A stretch of DNA of 64,000 nt, from positions 8,185,501-8,249,500 of the forward strand of contig NZ_AP023262.1 of the NCBI RefSeq assembly GCF_016756615.1, given 5' to 3'. Positions 36,401 to 42,696 of this stretch are shown piece after piece. Made by a program: the position numbers and the translations under genes. The notes below the pieces were generated by a model. It made no database searches. It was given only the letters and a program-made list of their open reading frames with translations, and was not told the DNA's origin. Position 1 is the stretch's first letter; each line of letters opens with the position of its first letter. The stretch comes from Mesorhizobium sp. L-8-3 (lineage in GTDB: Bacteria > Pseudomonadota > Alphaproteobacteria > Rhizobiales > Rhizobiaceae).

Positions 36401-37765
36401 CGGCTGCGCGTCCACTACCTGCTCGAGGCAGGTTGGAAGGCGGACACCGCCATCCAGGGCCTCGGCCGCACACACCGCACCAACCAGGCGCAGCCGCCGC
36501 TGTTCCGCCCGATCTCCACCAATGTGAAGGCCGAGAAGCGCTTCCTCTCGACCATTGCCCGCCGCCTCGACACGCTGGGCGCGATCACACGCGGCCAGCG
36601 GCAGACCGGCGGCCAGGGCCTGTTCCGGCCCGAGGACAATCTCGAAAGCCACTACGCGCGCGACGCCCTGCGCCGGCTCTACCTGCTCATCGTGCGCGGC
36701 AAGGTCGAGGGCTGCTCGCTCGATCGCTTCGAATCCGCCACCGGTCTCAAGCTGATGGACGCCAATGGCATCAGGGATGATCTGCCGCCGATCACGACTT
36801 TCCTCAACCGGATGCTGGCACTCACCATCGAGCTGCAGGGTGTGCTGTTCGACGCCTTCGAGCAATTGCTCGCGGCGCGGATCGAGGGCGCGATCGCGTC
36901 GGGCACCTATGATGCCGGCTTGGAGACGCTCACGGCCGAGAGCTTCGTCGTTACCGGCCGGGAGGTGATCTACACCCATCCGCGAACTAGGGCCGAGACC
37001 CGGCTATTGACCATCACCGAGCGCCGGCGCAACCGCCCTATGACGCACGACGCGGCGCTCGACCACCTCTCCGATCCGCGCGCCAAGCTCCTCGTCAACG
37101 AGCAGTCGGGACGCGCCGCGGTGCAGATTCCGACCACCAGCGTCATGCTCGACGATGGCGAGGTCGAGCGGCGGGTTCGCCTGATCCGACCGATGGAGGC
37201 CCAGAACCTGCCGCTCAAGGCAATGGGCGAGACCCGCTGGGTCGAGGCCGATCGCGACGCCTTCTCGTCGGCATGGCAGGCCGAACTCGCCGATGTGCCG
37301 GAATTTTCCGAAAGCGTGCTGCAAATGGTCACTGGGCTGTTGCTGCCGATCTGGAAGCGCCTGCCCAACGAGTCGACCCGGGTTTATCGGCTGCAGACCG
37401 ATGCGGGCGAGCGCATCATCGGCCGCCGCGTCTCCCCGGCCTGGGCGGCCAACGCCACAACGACCGGTGTCGCCTCGCTCACGCCGGAGCAGGCCTTCGC
37501 GGCGCTGATGGACGGGCGGACCATCCTCGATCTCGCCGAGGGGCTCCAACTCCGCCGGGTGCGTGTCATGGGCGCCTGGCGTATCGAGTTGACCGGCTTC
37601 ACGGACACAATGCGCGAGCGGCTCACCACCTACGGGCTCTTCCACGAGATCATTTCGTGGAAGCTCAGGATGTTCGTGCCGACCGACGCCAATGGCGTCG
37701 CTGTGCTCGAACGCGTGCTCGGCCGCTACACGATCGACCGGGTCAGCGAGCGGGAGGCCGCCTGA
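33425..37765 (+). CDS. Strawberry-notch-like helicase with N-terminal methyltransferase-like domain
   Basis: Large DNA-transaction protein (1446 residues). A Rossmann-type methyltransferase-like region comes first, with VLEPSAGTGLLAILAE and NPPF (about 214-217). The superfamily 2 helicase follows: FLGDGTGVGKGRESAAIILDNW (about 498-520), motif II DESH (about 608-611), then a helicase C-terminal region with VFSDAGGTGRSYHAEL and a characteristic QGLGRTHRTNQAQPP segment. Strawberry-notch-like proteins of this organisation are common on ICEs and phages, and often paired with a toprim protein as here (stop overlaps the next start by 1 base). A role in element replication or DNA protection is likely. 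Start ATG at 33425. Confidence 0.88.
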   Translation: MTPIFASAALPAAAPLPLAGPAAAAVFAAAGLLLPNLERGERIDAPALRSAMESAFGASDAAGAWNWKTAYDAGEAATVLFLRKYGKALFRKAASPALRLSALSKIAGLMPTHTRRSEEGQAFQQFSTPIPLGLVAATAAAVMPGDRVLEPSAGTGLLAILAEIAGGALLLNELAEIRAGLLASLFPAVPLTRFDAAQIDDHLDPDAVPSVVLMNPPFSVMANVEGRVTDAAFRHLASALARLAPGGRLVTITGASFAPDNPAWTPAFTRLQERGRVVFSAAIDGAVYAKHGTTFPTRLTVIDKVPAGDPAVFPSTLGVAPDTATLLALVRQHVPARMPVALPTVPAAAEPAAPRTVRGYVARAAKTASLAPLAEPIGVELAYETVDWRPHESASITDAIYEAYGLQAIRIPGAQPHPTPLVQSAAMASVTPPKASYRPRLPRDILDLLSDAQLETVIYAGEAHSEFLAGAWTVDDTFDVVSAAPEDADNAVRFRQGFFLGDGTGVGKGRESAAIILDNWMQGRRKAVWISKSDKLIEDAQRDWSALGMERLLVTPLSRFPQGKPITQPEGVLFTTYATLRSDDRGENVSRVRQIVEWLGADFDGVVVFDESHAMQNAVGAKGERGDVAASQQGRAGLRLQHALPGARILYVSATGATTVHNLAYAQRLGLWGGEHFPFSTRAEFVEAIESGGVAAMEVLARDLRALGLYTARSLSFAGVEYELVEHGLTPEQVRIYDAYAGAFAIIHNNLDAAMQAANITGSSGTLNAQAKSAARSAFESAKQRFFGHLLTSMKTPTLIRSIARDLEEGRSAVVQIVSTGEALMERRLAELPTEEWNDVRVDITPREYVLDYLAHSFPVQLYEPFTDSEGNLSSRPVYRDGQPVESREAVARRDELIARLASLPPVPGALDQVVQHFGVDVVAEVTGRSRRIVRKPDAASGGDRLVVETRAGSANLAETQAFMDDQKRVLVFSDAGGTGRSYHAELSARNTRLRVHYLLEAGWKADTAIQGLGRTHRTNQAQPPLFRPISTNVKAEKRFLSTIARRLDTLGAITRGQRQTGGQGLFRPEDNLESHYARDALRRLYLLIVRGKVEGCSLDRFESATGLKLMDANGIRDDLPPITTFLNRMLALTIELQGVLFDAFEQLLAARIEGAIASGTYDAGLETLTAESFVVTGREVIYTHPRTRAETRLLTITERRRNRPMTHDAALDHLSDPRAKLLVNEQSGRAAVQIPTTSVMLDDGEVERRVRLIRPMEAQNLPLKAMGETRWVEADRDAFSSAWQAELADVPEFSESVLQMVTGLLLPIWKRLPNESTRVYRLQTDAGERIIGRRVSPAWAANATTTGVASLTPEQAFAALMDGRTILDLAEGLQLRRVRVMGAWRIELTGFTDTMRERLTTYGLFHEIISWKLRMFVPTDANGVAVLERVLGRYTIDRVSEREAA

Positions 37766-38805
37766 TGCCCCGCCGCGATGCCGCCGATCTTGCCCATCGT
37801 CTCGGTGCCCATGCCGAGGCGGTGTGCCGACACTATCTTTCCAACGGGCGCCGCTCCGGCAATTACTGGCAGGTCGGCGACGTCCGCAACGCGCCGGGCC
37901 GCTCAATGTTCGTCCGGCTTCGGCACTCGCCGAAGGGACCGCCGGGCAAGTGGACCGACGCCGCGACCGGAGAGCACGGCGATCTGCTCGACGTCATCCG
38001 CGAGAGCATGGGTCTCGTCGACTTCAAGCAGGTTGCCGACGAGGCGCGCGCCTTTCTTGCATTGCCCCGAGCTGAACCAGAACCGCGTTCTGCGCATGGC
38101 AAAGTCACTCCCGTTCCGGCCGGATCGCCTGAAGCCTCGCGACGGCTCTTCGCCATGTCACAGTCGATCCATGGCACTCTCGCGGAGAGGTATCTGTGTG
38201 GACGCGGCATTACGACTCTGCACGGAACCGGATCACTCCGATTCCACCCGCGCTGCTACTATCGCCCCGAGGACCATGGACCGACCGAGACCTGGCCGGC
38301 CATCATCGCCGCGGTCACCGATCTCAGGGGTCAACAGACCGGCGCACACCGCACCTGGCTCGATCCCGGCGGCAATGCCAAAGCGCCGATCGACACCCCC
38401 CGTCGCGCCATGGGCGACCTTCTCGGTCACGCCGTCCGTTTCGGCGTTCCGACGAGCGTGATGGCGGCCGGCGAAGGCATCGAGACGACGCTGTCGCTCC
38501 GATGCGCCTTGCCCGACATGGCGATGGCCGCGGCGCTCTCGGCCGCGCATCTCGCCGCCGTCCTGTTCCCGCCGACCCTGCGCCGCCTCTATGTCATCCG
38601 CGACAATGATCCGGCCGGCGACGGCGCCCGCGACACCCTGGCCGAGCGGGCGCGGGAGGCCGGGATCGAGGCGATCGTGCTGACGCCGGAGCTCGGGGAC
38701 TTCAACGACGACCTCCGCCACTTCGGCCTCGAGGCACTTCGGGGAGCGATCGCTGAACAACTCATGCGCCGGGACCGCTGCCGCTATCTCAAGCGGGCGG
38801 CATGA
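37765..38805 (+). CDS. Toprim/primase-like protein (DUF7146-type)
   Basis: 346-residue toprim protein. The N-terminal half resembles the primase-helicase accessory domain (GKWTDAATGEHGDLLDVIRESMG, RYLCGRGI). The toprim catalytic glutamate is in AAGEGIETTLSL (about 233) and the acidic pair in VIRDNDPAGDGARDTLAERA (about 278), followed by GDFNDDLR. No zinc finger is seen. Toprim proteins of this kind are adjacent to strawberry-notch-like helicases on many elements. ATG at 37765 overlaps the helicase stop. Could prime DNA synthesis, but activity cannot be inferred from the motif alone. Confidence 0.85.
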   Translation: MPRRDAADLAHRLGAHAEAVCRHYLSNGRRSGNYWQVGDVRNAPGRSMFVRLRHSPKGPPGKWTDAATGEHGDLLDVIRESMGLVDFKQVADEARAFLALPRAEPEPRSAHGKVTPVPAGSPEASRRLFAMSQSIHGTLAERYLCGRGITTLHGTGSLRFHPRCYYRPEDHGPTETWPAIIAAVTDLRGQQTGAHRTWLDPGGNAKAPIDTPRRAMGDLLGHAVRFGVPTSVMAAGEGIETTLSLRCALPDMAMAAALSAAHLAAVLFPPTLRRLYVIRDNDPAGDGARDTLAERAREAGIEAIVLTPELGDFNDDLRHFGLEALRGAIAEQLMRRDRCRYLKRAA

Positions 38806-38815
38806 GCCGGGAGGG

Positions 38816-39136
38816 GACGGGTTGGGTCCGGCGCCGGCTGCATCGTTGGAGGGCGACCCGGCGGGCGAGAGCCGCGACCTGGCCTTCGAGAGGGCGATCG
38901 GGCCCACAAGCGGGCCGGCCAGGCAATGGCGGCGGCCGACTATTTTCCGGCGGCGTACCACTGCTGGCGAAAGCCAGCAACGAGAGGCGACGCCTTTCCA
39001 TCGCGAGGCAAAGTAGTCGGCCTCTGCCATCCTCCGCTTACGCTCCGGCCCTCCGCTTCGCTCCAGGTGTCGGGCCGTCCCGCTTGTGGGTTTTCGTCGC
39101 CGTGAAGGCCGCGAGGGTCGCGGTCCAACCGACGGG
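38816..39136 (+). ncRNA. ~310-nt extended hairpin leader upstream of DUF2493 gene
   Basis: The 340-base gap holds a long nested series of complementary blocks, in strict order: GGTTGG (38820-38825) with CCAACC (39125-39130); CGACCC (38854-38859) with GGGTCG (39115-39120); GGCCTTC (38881-38887) with GAAGGCC (39104-39110); GGCGA (38893-38897) with TCGCC (39097-39101); the 12-base CCCACAAGCGGG (38903-38914) with its complement (39079-39090); ATGGC (38926-38930) with GCCAT (39026-39030); GGCCGACTA (38934-38942) with TAGTCGGCC (39014-39022); and a tip TGCTGGC-GAAA-GCCAGCA (38962-38979) with a GNRA loop. It begins GACGGGTT like other leaders and ends 15 bases before the DUF2493 ATG. An extended RNA or a DNA palindrome is possible; the GAAA tetraloop favours RNA. 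Confidence 0.6.
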
Positions 39137-39145
39137 AGCATCCCC

Positions 39146-40078
39146 ATGAGCGAGCACAACGACACCGAACCCCACCACGCATCGTCCCCGACAGAGCATG
39201 TCCTCACCGAACTTCAGCTCCATGGCTGGCGTCCCTTTGCCGACGAACCCGATCCGCGACCGCTGCCCGACGGCGATCACGTGGCCGGAGGGGTGGCCGA
39301 CATCTTCGACGCCCTGATCGCCACCCTCGCCGATACGCGCCTCGAACCCGACCTCGACGACCTGCTCTGGTCCGTCACCAACGTCTTCCACCGCGCGGTG
39401 CTGCGGATCGAGCGGCAACTCGACGACAACGAGCAGGCGCAGCGCCGCCTGCAGCGGGAACAGGACGGCACCGAGGTCAAGGCGGTCGAACTCGAGAACC
39501 TCACCGCTCAGGGCCAAACCATGCTCGAACGGCGCGACGCCTTCGAACTCATGCGCGATCAGGCCGCTGACCACTACGAGCAGCACACCGGCTCCGCCTG
39601 GCGGCCACGCTCCGGGTCGATGGTCAATCACCGCCACCTGACCTCGGCGACGATCGACAGCCGCGATTTCCTCGCCGCCCGGCGCAAGGCCGACAGCGAG
39701 GTCCTGCTCCCCGCCGGTCCGAAAATCGCCCTCACCGGCGGCCTCGACTTCAACGATCACCACCTCGTCTGGGAGGTGCTCGACAAAGTCCACGCCAAGC
39801 ATCCCGACATGGTGCTGATCCACGGTAAGTCACCCAGAGGCGCCGAACTGATCGCGGCCAAGTGGGCCGACAACCGCAAGGTCCCGCAGATCGGCTTCGC
39901 TCCGGATTGGGAGAAGCACGGCCGGGCCGCGCCGTTCAAGCGCAACGACGCAATGCTCGACATCCTCCCCATCGGGGTCATCGTCTTCCCGGGCACGGGC
40001 ATCCAGGACAACTTCGTCGACAAGGCGAGGAAGCTCGGCATCAATGCCTACGACTTCCGCAAGAAGGACGGCGCGTAA
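39146..40078 (+). CDS. DUF2493 (SLOG-type) protein
   Basis: 310-residue protein. The N-terminal half is a helical, acidic domain with a likely coiled coil (residues about 88-125). The C-terminal half is the DUF2493/SLOG Rossmann-like domain: KIALTGGLDFNDHHLVWEVLDKVHAKHPDMVLIHGKSPRGAELIAAKWA, then VPQIGFAPDWEKHGRAAPFKRND and VIVFPGTGIQDNFVDKAR. SLOG domains bind nucleotides or nucleotide-derived ligands; this stand-alone ICE type has no known ligand. ATG at 39146 follows GGGAG within the end of the structured leader. A membrane protein gene follows 128 bases downstream. Confidence 0.85.
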   Translation: MSEHNDTEPHHASSPTEHVLTELQLHGWRPFADEPDPRPLPDGDHVAGGVADIFDALIATLADTRLEPDLDDLLWSVTNVFHRAVLRIERQLDDNEQAQRRLQREQDGTEVKAVELENLTAQGQTMLERRDAFELMRDQAADHYEQHTGSAWRPRSGSMVNHRHLTSATIDSRDFLAARRKADSEVLLPAGPKIALTGGLDFNDHHLVWEVLDKVHAKHPDMVLIHGKSPRGAELIAAKWADNRKVPQIGFAPDWEKHGRAAPFKRNDAMLDILPIGVIVFPGTGIQDNFVDKARKLGINAYDFRKKDGA

Positions 40079-40206
40079 GCGCCGTCCCCACCATCACCGA
40101 TACGACAAGTGCAATTGCGCCACGCGCTCGCTGCGCTATATTTCAACTCGCGCCGCGGTGGTGGTGGAGGCGCGACCGTTCGACATCGTCCACGGAGACC
40201 ACCACC

Positions 40207-40650
40207 ATGATCATCATCGGCATTCTCGTATCCCTCGCCGGCATCATCGCGCTCTGCTGGCTGCTCTTCAATCTCGCCGTCTTCGCGCTCCCTTTGTTCG
40301 CCGGTATTTCCATCGGTTTCTGGGCGAACAGCACCGGGGCCGGTGGCCTCGGCGGCGTTATCGTCGGTGCGCTTGCCGCGGCAGCAACCTTCGGCCTCTT
40401 CCAGATTCTGTCGCTCGTGGTACGGCCTGTGTGGCTGAAGCTGCTCGTGCTGCTGGTCTTTGTCGCGCCGGCAGTCCTCGCCGGCTACCACGCCACCTTC
40501 GGCATCGTGAAGCTGACCATGCCGTCCGAGACCTGGCAGGTCGCTTTTGCCGTTGCCGGCGCCATCGCGGTCGGCGTCACGGCCCTCATGCGTCTCACAA
40601 GGATGGCCCCGCGCGGACCAGCCGGGCAGAATGTCCTGCGAGCCTCGTGA
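40207..40650 (+). CDS. Small membrane protein, four helices
   Basis: 147-residue integral membrane protein. Four hydrophobic segments are apparent: about residues 2-22 (IGILVSLAGIIALCWLLF), 25-45, 48-70 and 75-95, with a further amphipathic stretch at 110-128. Gene starts ATGATCATCATC with ACCACC before it, and no strong Shine-Dalgarno. Function unknown; it is a recurrent neighbour of DUF2493 in this element type. Confidence 0.75.
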   Translation: MIIIGILVSLAGIIALCWLLFNLAVFALPLFAGISIGFWANSTGAGGLGGVIVGALAAAATFGLFQILSLVVRPVWLKLLVLLVFVAPAVLAGYHATFGIVKLTMPSETWQVAFAVAGAIAVGVTALMRLTRMAPRGPAGQNVLRAS

Positions 40651-40694
40651 AGCCAGCGACCGGACGGGACGGAGCAGACCGACGTTGAGCCCCA

Positions 40695-40716
40695 CACCTT
40701 CCTCCTCTCGAAGGTG
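40695..40716 (+). terminator. Hairpin after the membrane protein gene
   Basis: CACCTTC (40695-40701) and GAAGGTG (40710-40716) form a perfect 7-bp stem with an 8-base loop, 45 bases after the membrane-protein stop. No T-run follows, so it may be a weak or Rho-dependent signal. Confidence 0.4.
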
Positions 40717-41054
40717 GGTGAAGCGCACGTGTGATCAGGGCGACTCATCGCGTTCGGGGAGCCCGTGCCGTGCCGCGCTGTCGTCCATTGCCCGCTCCAG
40801 CACTGACATCAGCGTGATGCCGAGAACGCGTAGTGTGGGGTCGGCGTTTCACCGCTCGGGCGATGGCGATGGGGACAGGGGCTTGCTTCGGGCGCAGGGA
40901 GACAAATCCCGCAGGTGAACCCCGTCAGACGGTCCCAGACACGCGAGGACGCCAGAGCAGTTCTCCCGGTTCCTTCCAACTTCAAGACCGCTCCAGTACG
41001 GCCTCTTTCCCTGGCTTGATCTGTCCGAAGGCCGGCTTCGCCTCGATCGCCTAA
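40717..41054. other. Intergenic region, no gene recognised
   Basis: About 340 bases of the 587-base gap before the first DUF736 gene hold no supported gene. A minus-strand frame of 24 codons (40735-40809) has coding-like content but no start signal or extent, and may be a fragment of a lost gene. A TTCACC...GGTGAA pair lies near 40850-40920. Confidence 0.4.
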
Positions 41055-41125
41055 GGCGCAACAGCGCCGTCAAAACTATCTTCCCCTCCCGGCCAGGGCC
41101 GGGTTCCTCGCGAGTCAAGATAGTT
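41055..41125 (+). ncRNA. Structured leader of DUF736 gene
   Basis: Three helices are visible: GGCGC-AACA-GCGCC (41055-41068); AACTATCTT (41074-41082) with AAGATAGTT (41117-41125), a perfect 9-bp pair; and, inside it, CCCGGCC-AG-GGCCGGG (41088-41103). The 3' arm TCGCGAGTCAAGATAGT (41108-41124) matches 14 of 17 bases of TCGCGAGGCAAAGTAGT at 39001-39017 in the DUF2493 leader, and both have CTAT[C/T]TTCC on the 5' side, so a common RNA module is likely. It ends 112 bases before the DUF736 start. Confidence 0.55.
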
Positions 41126-41237
41126 CCTCCTCCGCTGTCGGGCCCCTTTCGGGATGCGCCGTCAATCGCCTTCGGCCGGACGATCGCCATCGAGGCCGCA
41201 TGGTGCGGGCTCGAGCCAGAAACCAAGGAGAACTACC

Positions 41238-41564
41238 ATGGCCACCATCGGCACCTTCAAGAAGACCGCCAACAACGAATTCACCGGCGAAATCGTCACC
41301 CTCTCGGTCCAGGCCAAGAACGTCCGCGTCACCCCCGACACCCGCGCCAGCGGCGAGAACGCCCCCAGCCACCGGGTCTTCGTCGGCCGAGCCGAGATCG
41401 GCGCCGCCTGGAGCAAGCAGTCCAACGAGGGCCGTCCCTACCTGGGCTTCAAGCTCGACGACCCCAGCTTCACCGCCCCGATCTACGCCAACCTGGTCGA
41501 GGACGAGGACGGCGAGAGCTACAGCCTCATCTGGTCCCGCCCGACCCGCCGCAACGGCGAATGA
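41238..41564 (+). CDS. DUF736 protein (first copy)
   Basis: 108-residue DUF736 protein, beginning MATIGTFKKTANNEFTGEIVTLSVQAKNVRVTPD and showing the family signatures HRVFVGRAEIGAAWSK and GRPYLGFKLDDPSFTAPIYANL, closing with YSLIWSRPTRR. DUF736 proteins are ubiquitous on alphaproteobacterial ICEs and plasmids and are often highly expressed; no function is established. ATG at 41238 has AAGGAG 8 bases upstream. A strong terminator follows. Confidence 0.92.
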   Translation: MATIGTFKKTANNEFTGEIVTLSVQAKNVRVTPDTRASGENAPSHRVFVGRAEIGAAWSKQSNEGRPYLGFKLDDPSFTAPIYANLVEDEDGESYSLIWSRPTRRNGE

Positions 41565-41578
41565 GGTTCCAGAACCAC

Positions 41579-41601
41579 CCCGCCCGGCTGGTCCGGGCGG
41601 G
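41579..41601. terminator. Bidirectional terminator between DUF736 and Xre gene
   Basis: CCCGCCCGG (41579-41587) and CCGGGCGGG (41593-41601) form a perfect 9-bp GC-rich stem with a 5-base loop. It lies 15 bases past the DUF736 stop and 3 bases from the end of the convergent Xre gene, so it can serve both. CTTCAATT follows on the plus strand. Confidence 0.6.
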
Positions 41602-41603
41602 CT

Positions 41604-41858
41604 TCAATTGCTGCTGCCAGACGTGGACCGGCGCCGAGGCGCGCCGCGTTCCGGGCGCTTCAACAGGTCGGACGCCTCGACGCCGAGCACCTTGGCCAGG
41701 CTGTCCACGACATCGATACCGGCCGCATAGACGCATCGCTCGAGCGAACTGATATAGGTCCGATCGATGCCGGCGCGGTGCGCCAGTTCCTCTTGCGACA
41801 AGCCCCGCGCACGCCGATAGGTCTTCAGATTGTGGGCCAGTATCTCTCGTATCTCCAT
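41604..41858 (-). CDS. Xre-family HTH repressor (first of two)
   Basis: 84-residue Xre regulator with the helix-turn-helix LKTYRRARGLSQEELAHRAGIDRTYISSLERCVYAAGIDVVDSLAKVLGV (about 10-60). The basic tail RPERGAPRRRSTSGSSN follows. An 11-bp perfect inverted repeat lies 19-53 bases upstream of the start and is probably its operator. It lies downstream of a second, different Xre gene, in the same orientation. The pair occupies the control region of the element, next to DUF2285 genes. Confidence 0.9.
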   Translation of the reverse strand: MEIREILAHNLKTYRRARGLSQEELAHRAGIDRTYISSLERCVYAAGIDVVDSLAKVLGVEASDLLKRPERGAPRRRSTSGSSN

Positions 41859-41876
41859 ACACGAGAGGACACGGCC

Positions 41877-41911
41877 TTGTAGAGAATTCTGCCACGGAGT
41901 ATTCTCTACAA
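41877..41911. promoter_or_regulatory. Operator-like inverted repeat upstream of the first Xre gene
   Basis: TTGTAGAGAAT (41877-41887) and ATTCTCTACAA (41901-41911) are exact complements with a 13-base spacer, 19 bases upstream of the Xre start. Arm length and spacing suit a dimer of dimers of a lambda-repressor-like protein. Autoregulation is inferred. Confidence 0.65.
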
Positions 41912-41957
41912 CATGATGAGCGAGCAGAGGCGCGAGAGTGAGACCCGGCGATCACTG

Positions 41958-42167
41958 TCACGGACGTTTGATCAGGACTGCCGCATCGACCCCGAGCGCT
42001 TCTGCGATCCGACCCAGGACCGTGACGCTCGCCGACTTGTTCGCCCGCTCGATCGCGCCGATATACCGCGCACTGAGACCGGCGCGATCCGCCAACTCTT
42101 CCTGCGTCATGCTCTTGTCATGGCGTATCCGACGCAGGTTGACCGCCATGACCTCCTTGAGGTCCAT
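41958..42167 (-). CDS. Xre-family HTH repressor (second), QseC-like
   Basis: 69-residue Xre protein with the helix-turn-helix LRRIRHDKSMTQEELADRAGLSARYIGAIERANKSASVTVLGRIAEALGV. It lies divergently from a single-domain DUF2285 gene, with tandem operator-like repeats in between. In ICEMlSym of Mesorhizobium loti, the Xre repressor QseC is divergent from qseM, which encodes a DUF2285 antiactivator, and controls it through paired operators. The layout here is the same, so I infer a QseC role; identity with QseC cannot be asserted. Confidence 0.85.
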   Translation of the reverse strand: MDLKEVMAVNLRRIRHDKSMTQEELADRAGLSARYIGAIERANKSASVTVLGRIAEALGVDAAVLIKRP

Positions 42168-42188
42168 GGCGGAACGAGAACCAGCATA

Positions 42189-42217
42189 GGAACGATCGTT
42201 CTAGGAACGATAGTTCC
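42189..42217. promoter_or_regulatory. Tandem palindromic operators between Xre and DUF2285 genes
   Basis: GGAACGATCGTTC (42189-42201) and GGAACGATAGTTCC (42204-42217) are two copies of the same palindrome with a 15-base period, 22-50 bases from the Xre start. Two adjacent sites suggest cooperative binding and a switch. These sites are not LexA boxes: the spacing between GAAC and GTTC is 4. Confidence 0.65.
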
Positions 42218-42271
42218 GATTCGATGAGATGCGTGATACTCACCCGATTCCAACCGTCTCGTTGTTCCCGA

Positions 42272-42300
42272 TTAACAAGGTCCCTGTCTCTCGATATATC
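42272..42300 (+). promoter_or_regulatory. Candidate promoter of the QseM-like gene
   Basis: TTAACA (42272-42277) and TATATC (42295-42300) with a 17-base spacer, 25 bases before the DUF2285 start codon and 55 bases downstream of the tandem operators. A reasonable sigma-70-type promoter; not verified. Confidence 0.4.
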
Positions 42301-42324
42301 TCTACTGCTGGGGAGATTGCCTAC

Positions 42325-42588
42325 ATGACATCATCCGAGTTCCTCGACGCTCCGCCACAGAGTGAGGAGTTGACGGACTACGATCGACTGCACATGAAGG
42401 ACTATATGCGCGTGCTCGATGCGGCGACCGATGGCGCCGACTGGCGGGAAGCGGTCGCCGTGATCTTCGGCATTGACCCAGACGCCGATCCGGAGCGGGC
42501 GCGACGTGTTCACGACAGTCATCTCGCCCGGGCGCGCTGGATGACCGAACACGGCTACCGCAAGCTGCTTCACGGGAAACCGCTATAG
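42325..42588 (+). CDS. DUF2285 single-domain protein, QseM-like antiactivator
   Basis: 87-residue DUF2285 protein: DYDRLHMKDYMRVLDAATDGADWREAVAVIFGID followed by HDSHLARARWMTEHGYRKLLHG, the winged-helix-like variant fold described for this domain. ATG at 42325 has GGGGAG 9 bases upstream; longer in-frame reading upstream is likely the promoter region. In ICEMlSym, QseM blocks both TraR and the excision activator FseA by mimicking the DUF2285 domain of FseA. An FseA-like gene pair follows 108 bases downstream. The inference is that this product keeps transfer off in most cells. Confidence 0.75.
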   Translation: MTSSEFLDAPPQSEELTDYDRLHMKDYMRVLDAATDGADWREAVAVIFGIDPDADPERARRVHDSHLARARWMTEHGYRKLLHGKPL

Positions 42589-42696
42589 TACGCCGCGGTG
42601 CGCCCCAGGCATCGCCCGGTGCTTTCTCAAACTCTTCCCAAATCATCAAATTTCGCAAACGTTGCCGCCCCCACGTTGCGGTAACGAGGAAACAAG

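Noticed and set aside
40735..40809. 24-codon minus-strand frame in the gap before DUF736
   Set aside because: Too short, no ribosome-binding site and no known family.
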